Source: Flammula alnicola | Lineage: Eukaryota > Basidiomycota > Agaricomycetes > Agaricales > Strophariaceae | Reading direction: 5' to 3' | Length of the DNA: 64,000 nucleotides | Assembly (NCBI GenBank): GCA_015499995.1 | Contig: JADNRV010000056.1 | Span: 124,001-188,000, forward strand | Part shown: positions 1 through 13,824 of the stretch, one piece after another | How the letters are laid out: every line of letters starts with the position of its first letter | How positions within the stretch are numbered: position 1 is the first letter of the stretch | The notes under the pieces: generated by a model | Database searches by the model: none | Told to the model about the DNA's origin: nothing | What the model saw: only the letters and a program-made list of their open reading frames with translations | Position numbers and translations under genes: made by a program

Positions 1-74
1 ATTCAAGGGAGAGTTGTAGCCGTTGAGTCCCTGAAATAGACGCTCGACCAGATTTGAGGAAATATATCGATTAT

Positions 75-612
75 TCACATTAAGTAGTCAAGGAAATCCG
101 CAGCCATTCTGAGAGAATCGACACAGAGGCAATTAGGCGACAGGGAGGCCCTGAGCCATTCACAAAAATCCCCGTTAAACTGGGACCTTTTCTGATAAAG
201 AAAAAGTCTTCCGGACATGGCCAGGAGCAACGTCACGCCTGGAAACGGTATCCAGAAGTCATGACTGTAATAATATTCCTCAGGGTTCTACAGACCTCTA
301 GAAAGCTGTGGAATACCGCCCTGACCTCTATGGAATTTAGACATCTGATGACAGTGGGGCTTATGATGGTTGCTTGGGTAGCCAAAAGGACGTTTAAAAT
401 TCACTGAACAATGAATAGTTGCCAGGGCAGTTCGTCCACGACATATGTGGATAACCAGACACGTAGCTCGACGTACTTATTCCACGGGGCGGTGTTGAAG
501 GTGGAAGTGGAAATGGCTCAATTGATTTGATCCCGCCACCTTTTTTGTTTGGTTCCTTGTTTGTTGCTGTGCTTGATACGTGGCTCGGAGGAATTGTATG
601 ATAACTCGCCAT
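75..612 (-). CDS. possible small two-exon protein divergent from SEC23
   Basis: Not recognised. Reading leftwards from an ATG at 612, a first exon runs to 463 (50 codons, rich in Pro/Ser/Lys) and could end at a GTGTCT donor. A second block, 287 to 75, opens after a TAG acceptor and stays in frame for 70 codons to TGA; it has a Tyr-rich start (NPEEYYYSHDFW) followed by a hydrophobic stretch (PGVTLLLAM), which looks coding. The joined product would be about 120 residues. The intron implied (175 nt) is longer than its neighbours and the donor is weak, so a small exon may be missing. A GTGAAT donor overlaps the stop, so the gene could also continue off the left edge. Its ATG lies 62 bp from the SEC23 ATG, so the two would share a divergent promoter. 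Confidence 0.33.
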
Positions 613-674
613 TCCACATCGCCGAGGTCGTCTGCGACACCTTATTATTTTCCGGCGAGATACACTGATTTACT

Positions 675-3480
<2,806 letters not shown>

Positions 3481-4335
3481 TTTGTCCCACTTTTCCCTCG
3501 ATTAGACCTCGTTATGTTACTCTTATCTCCCCTACTCGAAGCATTCCCTGTCAACCCCGTATATTGTCACTGAAATTAAATGCTGAGTTCTTGATATAGG
3601 TTTGGGACTTTTCTGAGAAGCACAATTGCGACGGAGTTTTTCTTCTTCCTTCCAACTGGGGGTAAATTCGGCGCATTTACACGTTCCGCGTGGTGCTTCA
3701 GAGCAAGATTTCAGCCACAAGTCCTTCGCCAGCGGTATTGCCCTTCCTGAGTCCTTTTGTCATGGTTATGTGCAAGAGTTCTGGTACTCACGCGAACTCA
3801 TACATGTATCGCATTTCTATTTATAGGTATGCAAATACAGACCGGTCCTCCTAAATATCAAGGTGCACATGTACACGGCTCATTATATTTTCAACCAGTC
3901 CATTCTAGTCCATGGCGCAATTTCGATTGCCACCAAGGTGTTTATGATCGGCTAGACGACCCCGCATGGGCAATGCCAAAGCAATAACCCACACATTACC
4001 TGGCACTGATTCCCTGACGGAACTTAGAACTGTGAGCACGCCACATTCGTGCAATCTCGAACGTATGCGGGAATCATTATGGAAGTTTTTGACGTTCCAG
4101 AGGACAGGACTTATAATAACCTTTTCACGTTACTTGCAAGATTCGCCTGCCTAAAGGCTAAGGCCTTCTTGTGACATATTGGAGGAGTGCCATATTTCCG
4201 AAGAACCACAAGGTGCACCGTGGCCGTAAGTAGTTCGTGCCTTCTCATGTGGGACATAAAAGTCGCCTCGGGGTATTTTAAAGCTTCCCTGTGAAGGTTT
4301 CTGTTTCCCTCCCTCATTGCTTTCTTCCCGCCGAG
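3481..4335. other. intergenic region between SEC23 and the first OPT gene
   Basis: No convincing gene. It holds the SEC23 3' end and the promoter and leader of the OPT gene. Short open frames occur on both strands but lack family motifs or splice support. Confidence 0.6.
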
Positions 4336-7300
4336 ATGGAGAAATCCCACAATGAGGACCGTATTGGCGAGCTGCCTACTCTCGCTGGGCTTCCAGACCT
4401 TGATACGCTCCCCAAGGAAAAGCAAGACGACACTGGGTCAGACAGCGCCGTCGATGAGAAGGGTAATTCATATGCCAACTCCCTCGATGAAGACGATAAG
4501 CCAGAGTTCCGCAATGGAGAGCCTGTCATAACGACTGGAAAAGATGTCTCGCGCTTTGCTATTGACATCCGTGACGACGGCGACGCCGCACTCACTTTCC
4601 GGTCCCTCTTTCTCGGCACTTTGTTTGCTGGTATGGGCGCTGCACTCTGTCAAGTGAGTCCACAAGTCTCTTTCTTAAAATGACCATCGTCGTGAGATAT
4701 TCTTGTCGTCGCTCATGCACACGGCGAATATCCCTCATATTTTGACTTGACAATTGAGAGATTTTGTCAAAGTCCCGATTCCCCTTGCTCGCAACGTTGA
4801 AGGCTAACTATTTTCGTGTGATGTAGATCTATATTTTTAAGCCCGTGCAAATGTCGGTGTCAACGGTGTTCCTGCTTCTCTTGATCTATACCGTCGGTAA
4901 CGGGTGGGCGAAATTCTTCCCCAAGCGCACTTGGGTATTGGGCACTCGTTTGGAACGGTTGGCTGGTGTGCTGGACTTTATCAATCCTGGCCCCTTTACT
5001 TTGAAGGAGGTAAGTAAAATTGGCACGGGAAATGAAGCCTTAAACTGACAACTGTCCACAGCATGTGGTTGCCTCTCTTGTGGCTTCCACAGCAGCAGGA
5101 GGCAGCTCCGCGGTGCAAAACTTCGCAGTGCAAAGGGTAAGCTTGCTTGATTAACTAGATAAGAGCCTGATGCTAATGTATATTCTTTTTTGTGCAGCTT
5201 TATTATGATACTAATGTTGAGGCGACAACTGCCGTCCTCGCAACGTTTTCCACCGCGTGTTTCGGGTAAGCAAAATTACAATACCGACAGATATTTGTCC
5301 CTCACAATTTACGCTATAGGTATGGTCTTGTCGGGCTCTTACGTCCTCTTACGGTTTACCCGTCCGAGATGGTTTACTGGACGGTATGTGCGGTACTTCC
5401 TGGCATGAAAACTGTTCCTTACCCCCATCTTCTCAAGAACCTACCGACTGTTTCCGTCTTCCAAGGTATGTATCCTTTCTTCGAGTTGGGATCGTTTTCA
5501 GACGTTCTGACATTTCAATTCCAGCCTTGCACTTTGATACTGCTGCCAACTACAAGCGTGTCAAGCTCTTCTGGACGGCGTTCACTGGCATGTTCCTCTA
5601 TGAAATCATCCCTGCTTACATTTTCCCGCTCCTAAATGGTATCAATATTTTCTGCCTTGCGGGTCAGAAGGCATCTTCGAAGACCGTGGACATCTTTACC
5701 AACCTCTTTGGTGGAACGGACGGAAACGAAGGCTTGGGTCTCATGTCATTTTCCTTTGATTGGCAATACATCGGTTCGGTGTACGTGTGTATATGCGCTT
5801 TTCTTTGCCTGTCCTGACTTTATTTTGTGGTTCGTAGATATATGAGCTTGCCTCTGATCCAGCAAGGTAAGAACTTCTCGGCACAGTGCGAAATACACGT
5901 CTAATAATCGCTCATCCCATCCTCAGCTAATTCTTGGGTCGGATTTTTCTTCTGCTATATCGTAATCATGGGAATCTACTACTCCAACACTTGGAACGTG
6001 AGTCATTTTTGTGCATTTCTTTTACCGGTGGTAATGTTGACGTTTTGTTCAAGTCTTTGGCCTTCCCTATGCTGTCCACGTCAATCTTCTCCTCGAATGG
6101 ATCCATCTACCGTCAATCTGCGGTTTTTGGTGCGACGTTCCAGCTCAACGAAACAGCACTGCAGGAAGTCGGTCTTCCAGCCTTAACGGGGTCAAATGCA
6201 TGGTCGAATCTTACTGCAAACTTGGCCGTAAGTCGGACGACATAAGTCCTCGGACTTCGACGATACTGGAATATATTGCTGACTTTTCCTTGCAGATCGG
6301 TGGTTTGATTGCCCACGTCGTGTTGTTCTGGGGTCCATATGCAGTCGATTCTTTCAAGCTCGCATATCGAAGGGAGCAGCCTGATCCCCATTATCAGGTA
6401 ACTTGGCTCGACTTGAATGTATGATGCACATAACTAACATGTGTTAAAGGCGATGAAGAAATACAAAGAAGCCCCTTGGTGGTGGTATGCCATCCTTCTA
6501 TTGCTCGCCTTCTTTGCGGGTACGATTTTAGTATCTTCGTTTCTGAGGTATAACGGCTTGACTTTCAATACTTATCCCAGGTTTAATTGTTGTCCTCAAG
6601 GGCCAGACTACTCTCCCATGGTGGTCGTATATCGTTGCTTTGATCCTCGGTGCCTTCGTTACAGTAAAGTGTTTTCTTAAAACAGTCCCAAGCATAAATT
6701 CAATCCGTTCTACAGCCCTTCTCGACGCTCCTATTTGCACGCATGGGCAATGGAATCGCTACGAATCAGCTGATGAAGATGGTCGCAGGAGCCATTAATC
6801 CCGGACGACCTGTAGCCAATCTCTACGTAAGCTCTCCACATGCTCGCAGAAATGAGACGTGGGGCATGTTTGCTGAACGTTTCGTCTAGTTCTCTATGTG
6901 GAGTCACGACGTTGTGTCGACGTCCATCGGTCTTGCAGGTGACCTGAAGATGGGTCAGTACCTGAAGATTCCTCCTCGCGTCATGTTCTTGACTCAGGTT
7001 TGGGGAACGATTCTTGGTAAGTTGTTTTGATGAACGAGTTCTCGCATTCTCTAACACTCGAATCACAATTAGGCGCCGTTATCAATTACGGTGAGTTTAA
7101 TCATCTATACCACGAAATGCGGGGTCCTAATTTATTGATTAAGTTGTCATGATCTCCGTCGTGGATGCACAGCGGGATATTCTACTCAGCCCAACAGGGA
7201 CGAATGTTTGGAGCGGTCAAGTACCGCAGAGTTTGAACAGCGCTGCTGTCACATGGTCGCTTGCGAAACAGCTTTACGGCTTCAATGGACCGTATTGGAT

Positions 7301-7883
7301 CATTCCCATGAGTTTGCTTATTGGAATGGTACCCACCATAATTCAATGGTTAATTCACAAGGTATGCTCAATGGCTCAATGTCGGAGATTTGATAAAATT
7401 TCTAATCATCACTATACCCGTAGCGCTGGCCTAAGATTGGACCAGTCACCATCAACACCGTTATGTTGCCTATCATTTACCAGGTGGGAGAGAATCTCCC
7501 TCTTAGTTTCTCCGAGGCAGTCCTAATCATTTTATATAGTACTCCGCGTGGATGTCAGTCGGAGTTAACTCCACAATCACTTCCAGCATCATTGTCGGTC
7601 TCGTCTCGCAACTCTGGCTAAGGAAATATCATCCTGGGTGGTACAAGAAGTATAACTATATTCTTGGCGGCGCTCTCGATGGTGGCGCTCAGGTCATGAT
7701 TTTCGTACTTTCATTTGCCGTGTTTGGGGCTTCCGGGGTGGGCAGACCATTCCCTAGCGTAAGGAAAAACTTCATATACTTTAGGATTCGGTCTCACCTT
7801 TTTTCTTTTCCTCCTTTTAGTGGGCAGGAAATCCAGGCGTCGGAAACGTCGACTACTGTAATGGGAATGGGGCGTTAGATTAA
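4336..7883 (+). CDS. OPT-family oligopeptide transporter (copy 1)
   Basis: A proton-coupled plasma-membrane or vacuolar transporter of small peptides (OPT superfamily, Isp4/Opt1 type). The ATG at 4336 starts a hydrophilic acidic tail of about 80 residues, then many hydrophobic segments follow across roughly 17-18 exons. Family landmarks include INPGPFTLKEH with TAAGGSSA, VYPSEMVYW, QALHFD, FTNLFGGTDGNEGLGLMSFSFDW, GLAGDLKMGQYLKIPPRVMF, NVWSGQVPQSLNSAAVTW, YWIIPMSLLIG, and the C-terminal KYNYILGGALDGGAQVMIF and WAGNPGVGN. The final exon reads to TAA at 7881. One exon, 7073-7090, is only 18 nt. All joins I checked keep frame and no premature stop is forced, so the gene looks intact. A divergent paralog lies at 50.6-54.2 kb on the same strand. 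Substrate cannot be told from sequence. Confidence 0.93.
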
Positions 7884-8178
7884 TTTTTCTTTCTTTTTGG
7901 GGTTGTAAGCCTAGTCACGAACTTACGATTGAGAAAGAGGTAATGGTGATGTACTAGTACTTGTACGCCAAATCATATCAAAGAATGTATACGTTTTTAG
8001 CAGAATATCGGTGCATGACCAGGAAAGCTTTTAAGATCTTACACACAGCGACAAATAACGGGATCGCGGGTCAACGGGCCCGGGGTTATTCAGGCTTCAG
8101 CACCGTGTGTCATCCATCCCTGGCATAGCACAGACCCCAACTTTGCAAGAGAACGACTTGCACCGTATCGGCTTAGCT

Positions 8179-9163
8179 ATGCAGTCTTCCATACTCAGAA
8201 GAAAAGCCAGCCAAACGTCGCGGACCTCTCTCAAAAGCTCTCTGCGAGCTCCAACACGTCGACGCACTTTTGTAGGCAAACTATGTCAACCTGCGTCGTC
8301 CTTCTCGCGATGCCACAGCACTCTGTTCATTAAGCCAACGAATAGTATTCCTAAGGCTGTTCTACGGCAACAAAATCGGTCATACTCTTCTCAAACAACC
8401 GATATCGTCTTTTCGGACCCGAACCGACCCGACCTGTTCTATCACTTTGTGCATCCTCCTACCCCGCTTTCTCAGTCTCTGCCTGCATTTGCACTATCCT
8501 TCTTGGACGTGACTCCTCCAGCGGCGGATTCGCCCGTAGTAATCGGCTGGCTACCTGCGCAGACATACATGACGGACACCCCAGAAACACCCGGATCAGA
8601 GGAAGAGCCAAAGGAACAATCGTCTGGACTGCAGGATTTCGTTGTGAATCGTATGTTCCAACCTTGCTCTTTCTGTTGCTTCGTATTGAAATTTCTCTCA
8701 AAGCCAAATTTGTCACTCTTCTGCAGGAAACTATCAAGTCGGGGCTGAAAGAAAATGTCGACGACATTTGGGAGAATGGCGGGAAACAATTGCAGGAAGG
8801 ATGGATGCATATTCACGGTAAGCAAGGCGTATAAAATGGCCTTGAAGTCATGATCTCTGCCAATACCTCCTGCCTGACGCTGGCTCCCAGATCAACGGAA
8901 TATCCCTGCACTTGGTCGCATAGGAGATCCAGATGACATCATCGCGTCTGTATTGGTCGAAGACAGCAAGGTGCCTTTCTCCCGTTATCATAGATATGTT
9001 GACTGTCACTCACTCATTTTGCAAGATTAAATATGATACATATCAGCCCATGCCGTCATACCGAGTCTGCACCTCTGACGGCATCCTCCAACTTACTCCT
9101 GGACTTGCAGAACACCTCCGCGCAGCTCTTATCCGCCTAACAAAAACCGAAGCTGCCTCATAG
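8179..9163 (+). CDS. conserved protein with likely mitochondrial presequence
   Basis: Function not recognised. Four exons (8179-8643, 8727-8817, 8891-8970, 9026-9163) give exactly 258 codons, 257 aa. The first in-frame ATG is at 8179. The first 35 residues are rich in Arg, Lys, Ser and Thr with no acidic residues (MQSSILRRKASQTSRTSLKS), as in a mitochondrial matrix-targeting peptide. A mid-region (DIVFSDPNRPDLFYHFV) is followed by a hydrophobic, Pro-rich stretch ending in VVIGWLPAQTYM. The C-terminus has GRIGDPDDIIASVLVEDSK, YQPMPSYRVCTSDGILQLT and an Ala/Leu-rich helix. The pattern resembles a conserved fungal hypothetical protein rather than a known enzyme. The join at 8643/8727 uses a GTGAAT donor; a nearby GTATGT donor would break the frame. 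Confidence 0.8.
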
Positions 9164-10190
9164 AACGTTCTATGCAAAATATCCTCGACCCTCCCACCTA
9201 TTTATCAACGCTCTCGAGGTCATCATGACGAGAGTGTCGCAAAGCACCCTCGTTAGAACGATACGGGGACTCTCGTCTTTTCAAGGACGAGAACAGGTGC
9301 TTCACTCATAGATCATCTAGATATTTACCCCCACGCAACTATCTGTACGCAATACCACATCCGCCTGTTCACCATTCGCATCTTCGTCCGTAGCTAATTT
9401 CTCGTTGTCATCAGCCCAGCTCCGTTACAGTGGCTGAACAAGGATTGCTCCGCCGCAGTAGGGAGGCGTTTCGCAACGTGTGCAGTGGGTTGACCTCTAC
9501 AACGACTCTGCCCCGTGCGAAGTGGAGAGCGCAGGACAACTTGAAGGGGATCTCAAAATTTCCAATATCGCGATATTCTCCTTGAATGTTAAAGTTGAGA
9601 TGCACCAGGGTTCCGCCTCTCATCTTCGTCAACTTGTCGTCAACCATGGAGCAAGTATCATATTGGATTTTTGTTTTTCGAGGTTTTCTTCAAATGCCAA
9701 CCAGTCTACTTTAAATTACGGTGCATACGAGCCTGCGTCAGGTATTGCCTATGTTGCTGACATAGGAAACGACATTACGCATTATCGTTGCCCCCATCGG
9801 CGCAGTGCATATGTAGTGGAGGAATTTGGGAGGAATACTAATCCATCTTGCGAGCTTTCGCGTCAGGTTGCTGAAAAGGGTGTGTATTTCTGCTTGTTAA
9901 GAGCGGCCGAAAATAACAACGCGTAAATATGGGAAGGATTCGCTTACGTACAAGGTGCTGATTGTAAACCACCTCCAACGATTAACTTTTTGCTTTATCT
10001 TCTGTAGATTTGCTTCTCATACCTCTCGATGATCTCTTTATCTGCAGTATCGGCGGACTGCGCAGCAGCGGAGTCTAACCCTCGATAATCTTTGCTCATT
10101 GAACCAAATATCAGCAAAGCATGCAATGCTGCATATTCGTGGTAAGCGCATGTTTCTTCAATACAGCAACGTCTCTCTTTGACTATCCCG
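9164..10190. other. gene-poor stretch upstream of the RING-H2 gene
   Basis: Mostly promoter and leader sequence for the gene at 10191. A 148-codon open frame (9480-9926, +) has no ATG at its start and no recognisable motif; the opposite strand is also partly open (9411-9647). I do not call a gene. Confidence 0.5.
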
Positions 10191-12993
10191 ATGTCTCCTC
10201 AAAGAGTTGCGGACGCAGCTAACATCTCCCCGTACCCGTTCGTTGTTCGGCAGGAGCGCCAGCCTAACGCTAGTCCTGAAAATGCTGATCGGAGCCGGCC
10301 TGCCAAAGGTAAAAAGCCCAAGGCAAGGGCGAGGGCAGAGAGAAATCCTCGACAAGAGGAAGAGATCAGGTTTAATACGGGCCCTAGAAATCTCCGTTCC
10401 CCACAAGCCGGTCGTGGAGGTCGTCGAGTTTTTCGTATGCCAGGTCGTTCATACCCTGAGGATCAAAACGGTGAGCTGCGGTCGAGTGTTCAACCTTCAA
10501 CTTCTGCTGAGTCTTCTACAGGGATTCCGGATTACCCTCCACCATCATTTCAGGAAGCGATCAATACGCCACCCTTGTCTGTCTGCTCCAGTACTACATC
10601 GTTGATACCGGCGCCATCCACTACGATTCCTTTAGTAATACCGGAAGATATCCCAGAGAATTCTCAGACGGATTATGTCGAACCCGGCACAACAAACGAA
10701 CCCGCGGCACCCGACAATGAATCAGACTCTGACGAGTCTATGTTCATTGTTGACAAAAACTCAATACCAGTTTGCTCAACAGACCTTCCAAGGGGTGCAG
10801 CACTGGAACAGCGCGTCAAGATCGATTGGCTATCACGACGCGGAGTCGAATTTCCAGGTCGTTCCACGGCAGAATCTTCGCACAAACCAAACGATAATGC
10901 TGACACCATAAGCCGCGGTCGGCCATTTACCAGACCCCCACGCTTAGAAATCGATCCAGTGGCCACCCCTGGAGAAGGTCCTGCGACCACGTCACCTATC
11001 TCTAGCCCCAAGCGAAGATTCCTTTCTCTCTCGCCTCTGAAGACGATTTTCCCTCCGAAGTCACCAGCACACCAAGATCGCGCGATGTCTGCCCATCCAT
11101 CCCCTTCCTCCACGCCTTACTCCATGTCACGCTCGACTTTCTTCCGAAGCACCTCATCACTTGCAACCTCGTTGTTGCCGATTTTACCCTCTGGGAATAA
11201 TAAGAGCGATAACCTATCGCGTAAGATCTTCGCACATAAAGGAAAAGACCGCATCAAAGCTAGTCCGGAAAATCTGGATGCTTGGGAAGTCCTAAACGAA
11301 GAATCATATGCAGATGTCGACAAAGACGGTATTGAACATCGTCCGAGCCTCATGTCTGCAGTCGCTTCCCTTCGGGATCTCGAGACTGTTGGAACTTCCC
11401 CCACCAGGAGCCAAAGCTTTGCTTTCGGTGGCCAGGTCGCCAACACATCGCGCGCTAAACAACTGCCCACCTCATCCCATGAATCTATTCCTGAGATGTC
11501 CGAATCGTCGTTGAGAGACTGGAAAGGCCCCTCCACGGCTTTCGTTGATCGACAAATTAATCGACGCACTCCAACATCTCCATCGACAATCTCCATCTCG
11601 TCAGGAACTAATACCCTCCCAAGTGCTGCCATGTCGACGCTAGATCTAGCTTCACCGATAGCGCCAGCGCCGATCCTAACGCCCGTTCGTACTCGAGCCA
11701 CCTCGCCCTCTCCACCTCCGTCTCTGGCTTTAAAGCATACCGCACACGTCGCTCATCCATCTCCCCTCCGTGCGGACTCTAAGCCAAATATTACAATTAA
11801 TAGTCAGGCGGCGGCGGCTATGTATCAAAGGGCTCTGGAAACACCACTTCCTGTCACGCCTGCCTACCATACTCATTTTGAACGCGGAGCCTCGGGCGGT
11901 GCATCCGTCAATCCAGAGGAGACTTCCATCCAACATGGTGCATCCCCGGCCCGCCGGCTCCCGGATATGTTGAATTCAATCTCAGCTCCCGAGGTGCCTT
12001 TGATTTCTCGATCATCTCCGCAATTGAGCATCTCTGTGCAACCAATCTCTACCACAGCGCCAAACCTGGTAGCGAAAACAAGTTCGCTGGAAGAACCTAT
12101 GACTCCTACCCGTCACCACTATGCGGGCCGACCTCTACCGCGCCCGCCGCCCACCGTCAATCGCGTAGGGATCGTTGACTCGACCTATGCACCTCCCGAG
12201 AACTCGACAGACAATGCAGATAAAAGCGGCCGTTCCTACAATTCCTGTCCAGAGGGTCTGCTAATTGACTTAGAGGATACCACTCTGGACATTTTTTCAG
12301 CCAGTGGTGCCTCGACACCGCGTTCGGATGAGGGTCGCTTCACCCCGCATTATCTGCCGACCATGTCTCAGAACGCATCTTCAGTTGATTTGGTGCCCAA
12401 CACACCTTCACTCGCGTTCAGCTCGGTGGAAGGAACGAGTACACCTCTTCGATCGGCATCGCATGGGACGGGCCAATTCCCCCAAGGTAATGGCTTCTCC
12501 GAGCTGACCGACTTGGATTTGCTGGTATCCAGGATAGCCGACGGAGAGCGCGACGGTTCCGACTACGAAGTGAGTTTTGGTCATAAAGGGAGGAGGGAGC
12601 TTGGCCTCAATCTCAATACCCAACCAGACACTGCTTCTGGTTTCAGAGTTAATTGGACCCGCGAGCCCAACCCAAGCCCGCGCATTGCCCTCCGGAACGG
12701 ACACCTCCCCGAAACCCAGCCCCAGTCGCAACGTCAATATGTCTCTCATTGGGCGTATTGAAGTGACGCGTCGCCGATTGACGGCGGACGGCCGTGTCAA
12801 GCTAAAGATCACTTTGCTTGACGTCGCCGTGGACAAATGCGGCGTTTGTCTTTCACAGTTCAAGCACGGAGATATGGCCGCTCTGACATCCATATGTCAG
12901 CACTCTTTTCATGAGAGATGCATTGGTCGTTGGCTTGTCCAAGCCAAAACCTGCCCGTTGTGCAGGGTCTCGTTGGATACGGACGTTCGATAA
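10191..12993 (+). CDS. large disordered protein with C-terminal RING-H2 finger (putative E3 ubiquitin ligase)
   Basis: Two exons, 10191-12569 and 12649-12993, sum to exactly 908 codons (907 aa). The upstream in-frame codons lack an ATG, so 10191 is the start. The first 790 residues are low-complexity, rich in Ser, Thr and Pro, with many SP/TP sites such as RTRATSPSPPPS and NTPSLAFSS. The second exon encodes a RING-H2: CGVC at the first zinc pair, then CQHSFHERC and CPLC, with the Cys-x-His-x2-His-x2-Cys core that binds two zincs and recruits a ubiquitin-conjugating enzyme. The intron is 79 nt and uses the inner of two overlapping AG acceptors; the outer one would give an immediate stop. No membrane segment is seen. 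The long phosphorylatable tail suggests a regulated ligase; substrates are unknown. Confidence 0.85.
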
Positions 12994-13824
12994 CAGGTTA
13001 TTGTACGCTATGATCCCACCATTTTGCCTTCTCGAGGTTTTCTTTTCTTCATCATTCTCAGGGTTGGCTAGTGCCATTCATGTAGCATACAAACCACCAC
13101 ATGCGTAAAACGGACATTCATTTCATGTACACATTGTATGGACGTCTTTCGTCGTTTTCTTTCATTGTAATTCTAGCCAGTGATCGCCTGCACAGCTGCG
13201 GGGAGCCATTATTGCGTGATGTATCTTGCCCAATATTCAGATTCCTATCAGGTAGTCAGAGCTAAGTGTTTCTGTAGATTTCAGCAATGTTTCGTAGACT
13301 AACATATGTCTCAATTGAACGTTTGTACAGATCCAATCATCTATTCTTGCTGATCTACGACGTCATGAATGCACGTGCCTGTTGCTTCAGCCAAATAGGC
13401 CATAATAAACCAATCTAGGCATCCTTGTCCAGGAATGGTAACCGCTTTACATAAAGCGCGTTCTATTGTTGGACGGGCCACGTCGGGCCACTTTCCTAAT
13501 CTCCATCCTCCTGGTCGCCACTGCCGACACGTTTTCACTGAAATCTGACTATCAAGCGTGCAATGTATGCGCAGGGTTCAAAGTTAAATGATGGGCCAAA
13601 CAGGACAAAGGAAGGGTAGCCAAGCCCGCCATGAATCCACAATGCCACCAAAGCGCGTCACCCGTTCCGGGGATGGAGGGCCAAAGCGATTTCCTTGCGA
13701 CGCGAGCCACTGTGACATTGAAGTGATGTATTTAAACGCGCCCTAACTTGGCCTACAAATCCTTCTTACCACAACTTCATTGAATACAACCACCACAACC
13801 ACCACAACCACAGCTATCACAACC
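12994..13824. promoter_or_regulatory. intergenic region and promoter of the Q/P-rich gene
   Basis: No gene seen. A TATA-like TATTTAAA lies at about 13727, some 95 bp before the downstream ATG. The leader just before the ATG (13787-13812) is a run of ACCACAACC-type triplets. Confidence 0.4.

Noticed and set aside
10179..10190. Start of the RING-H2 protein four codons upstream.
   Set aside because: The codon there is TTG; the first ATG in frame is at 10191.
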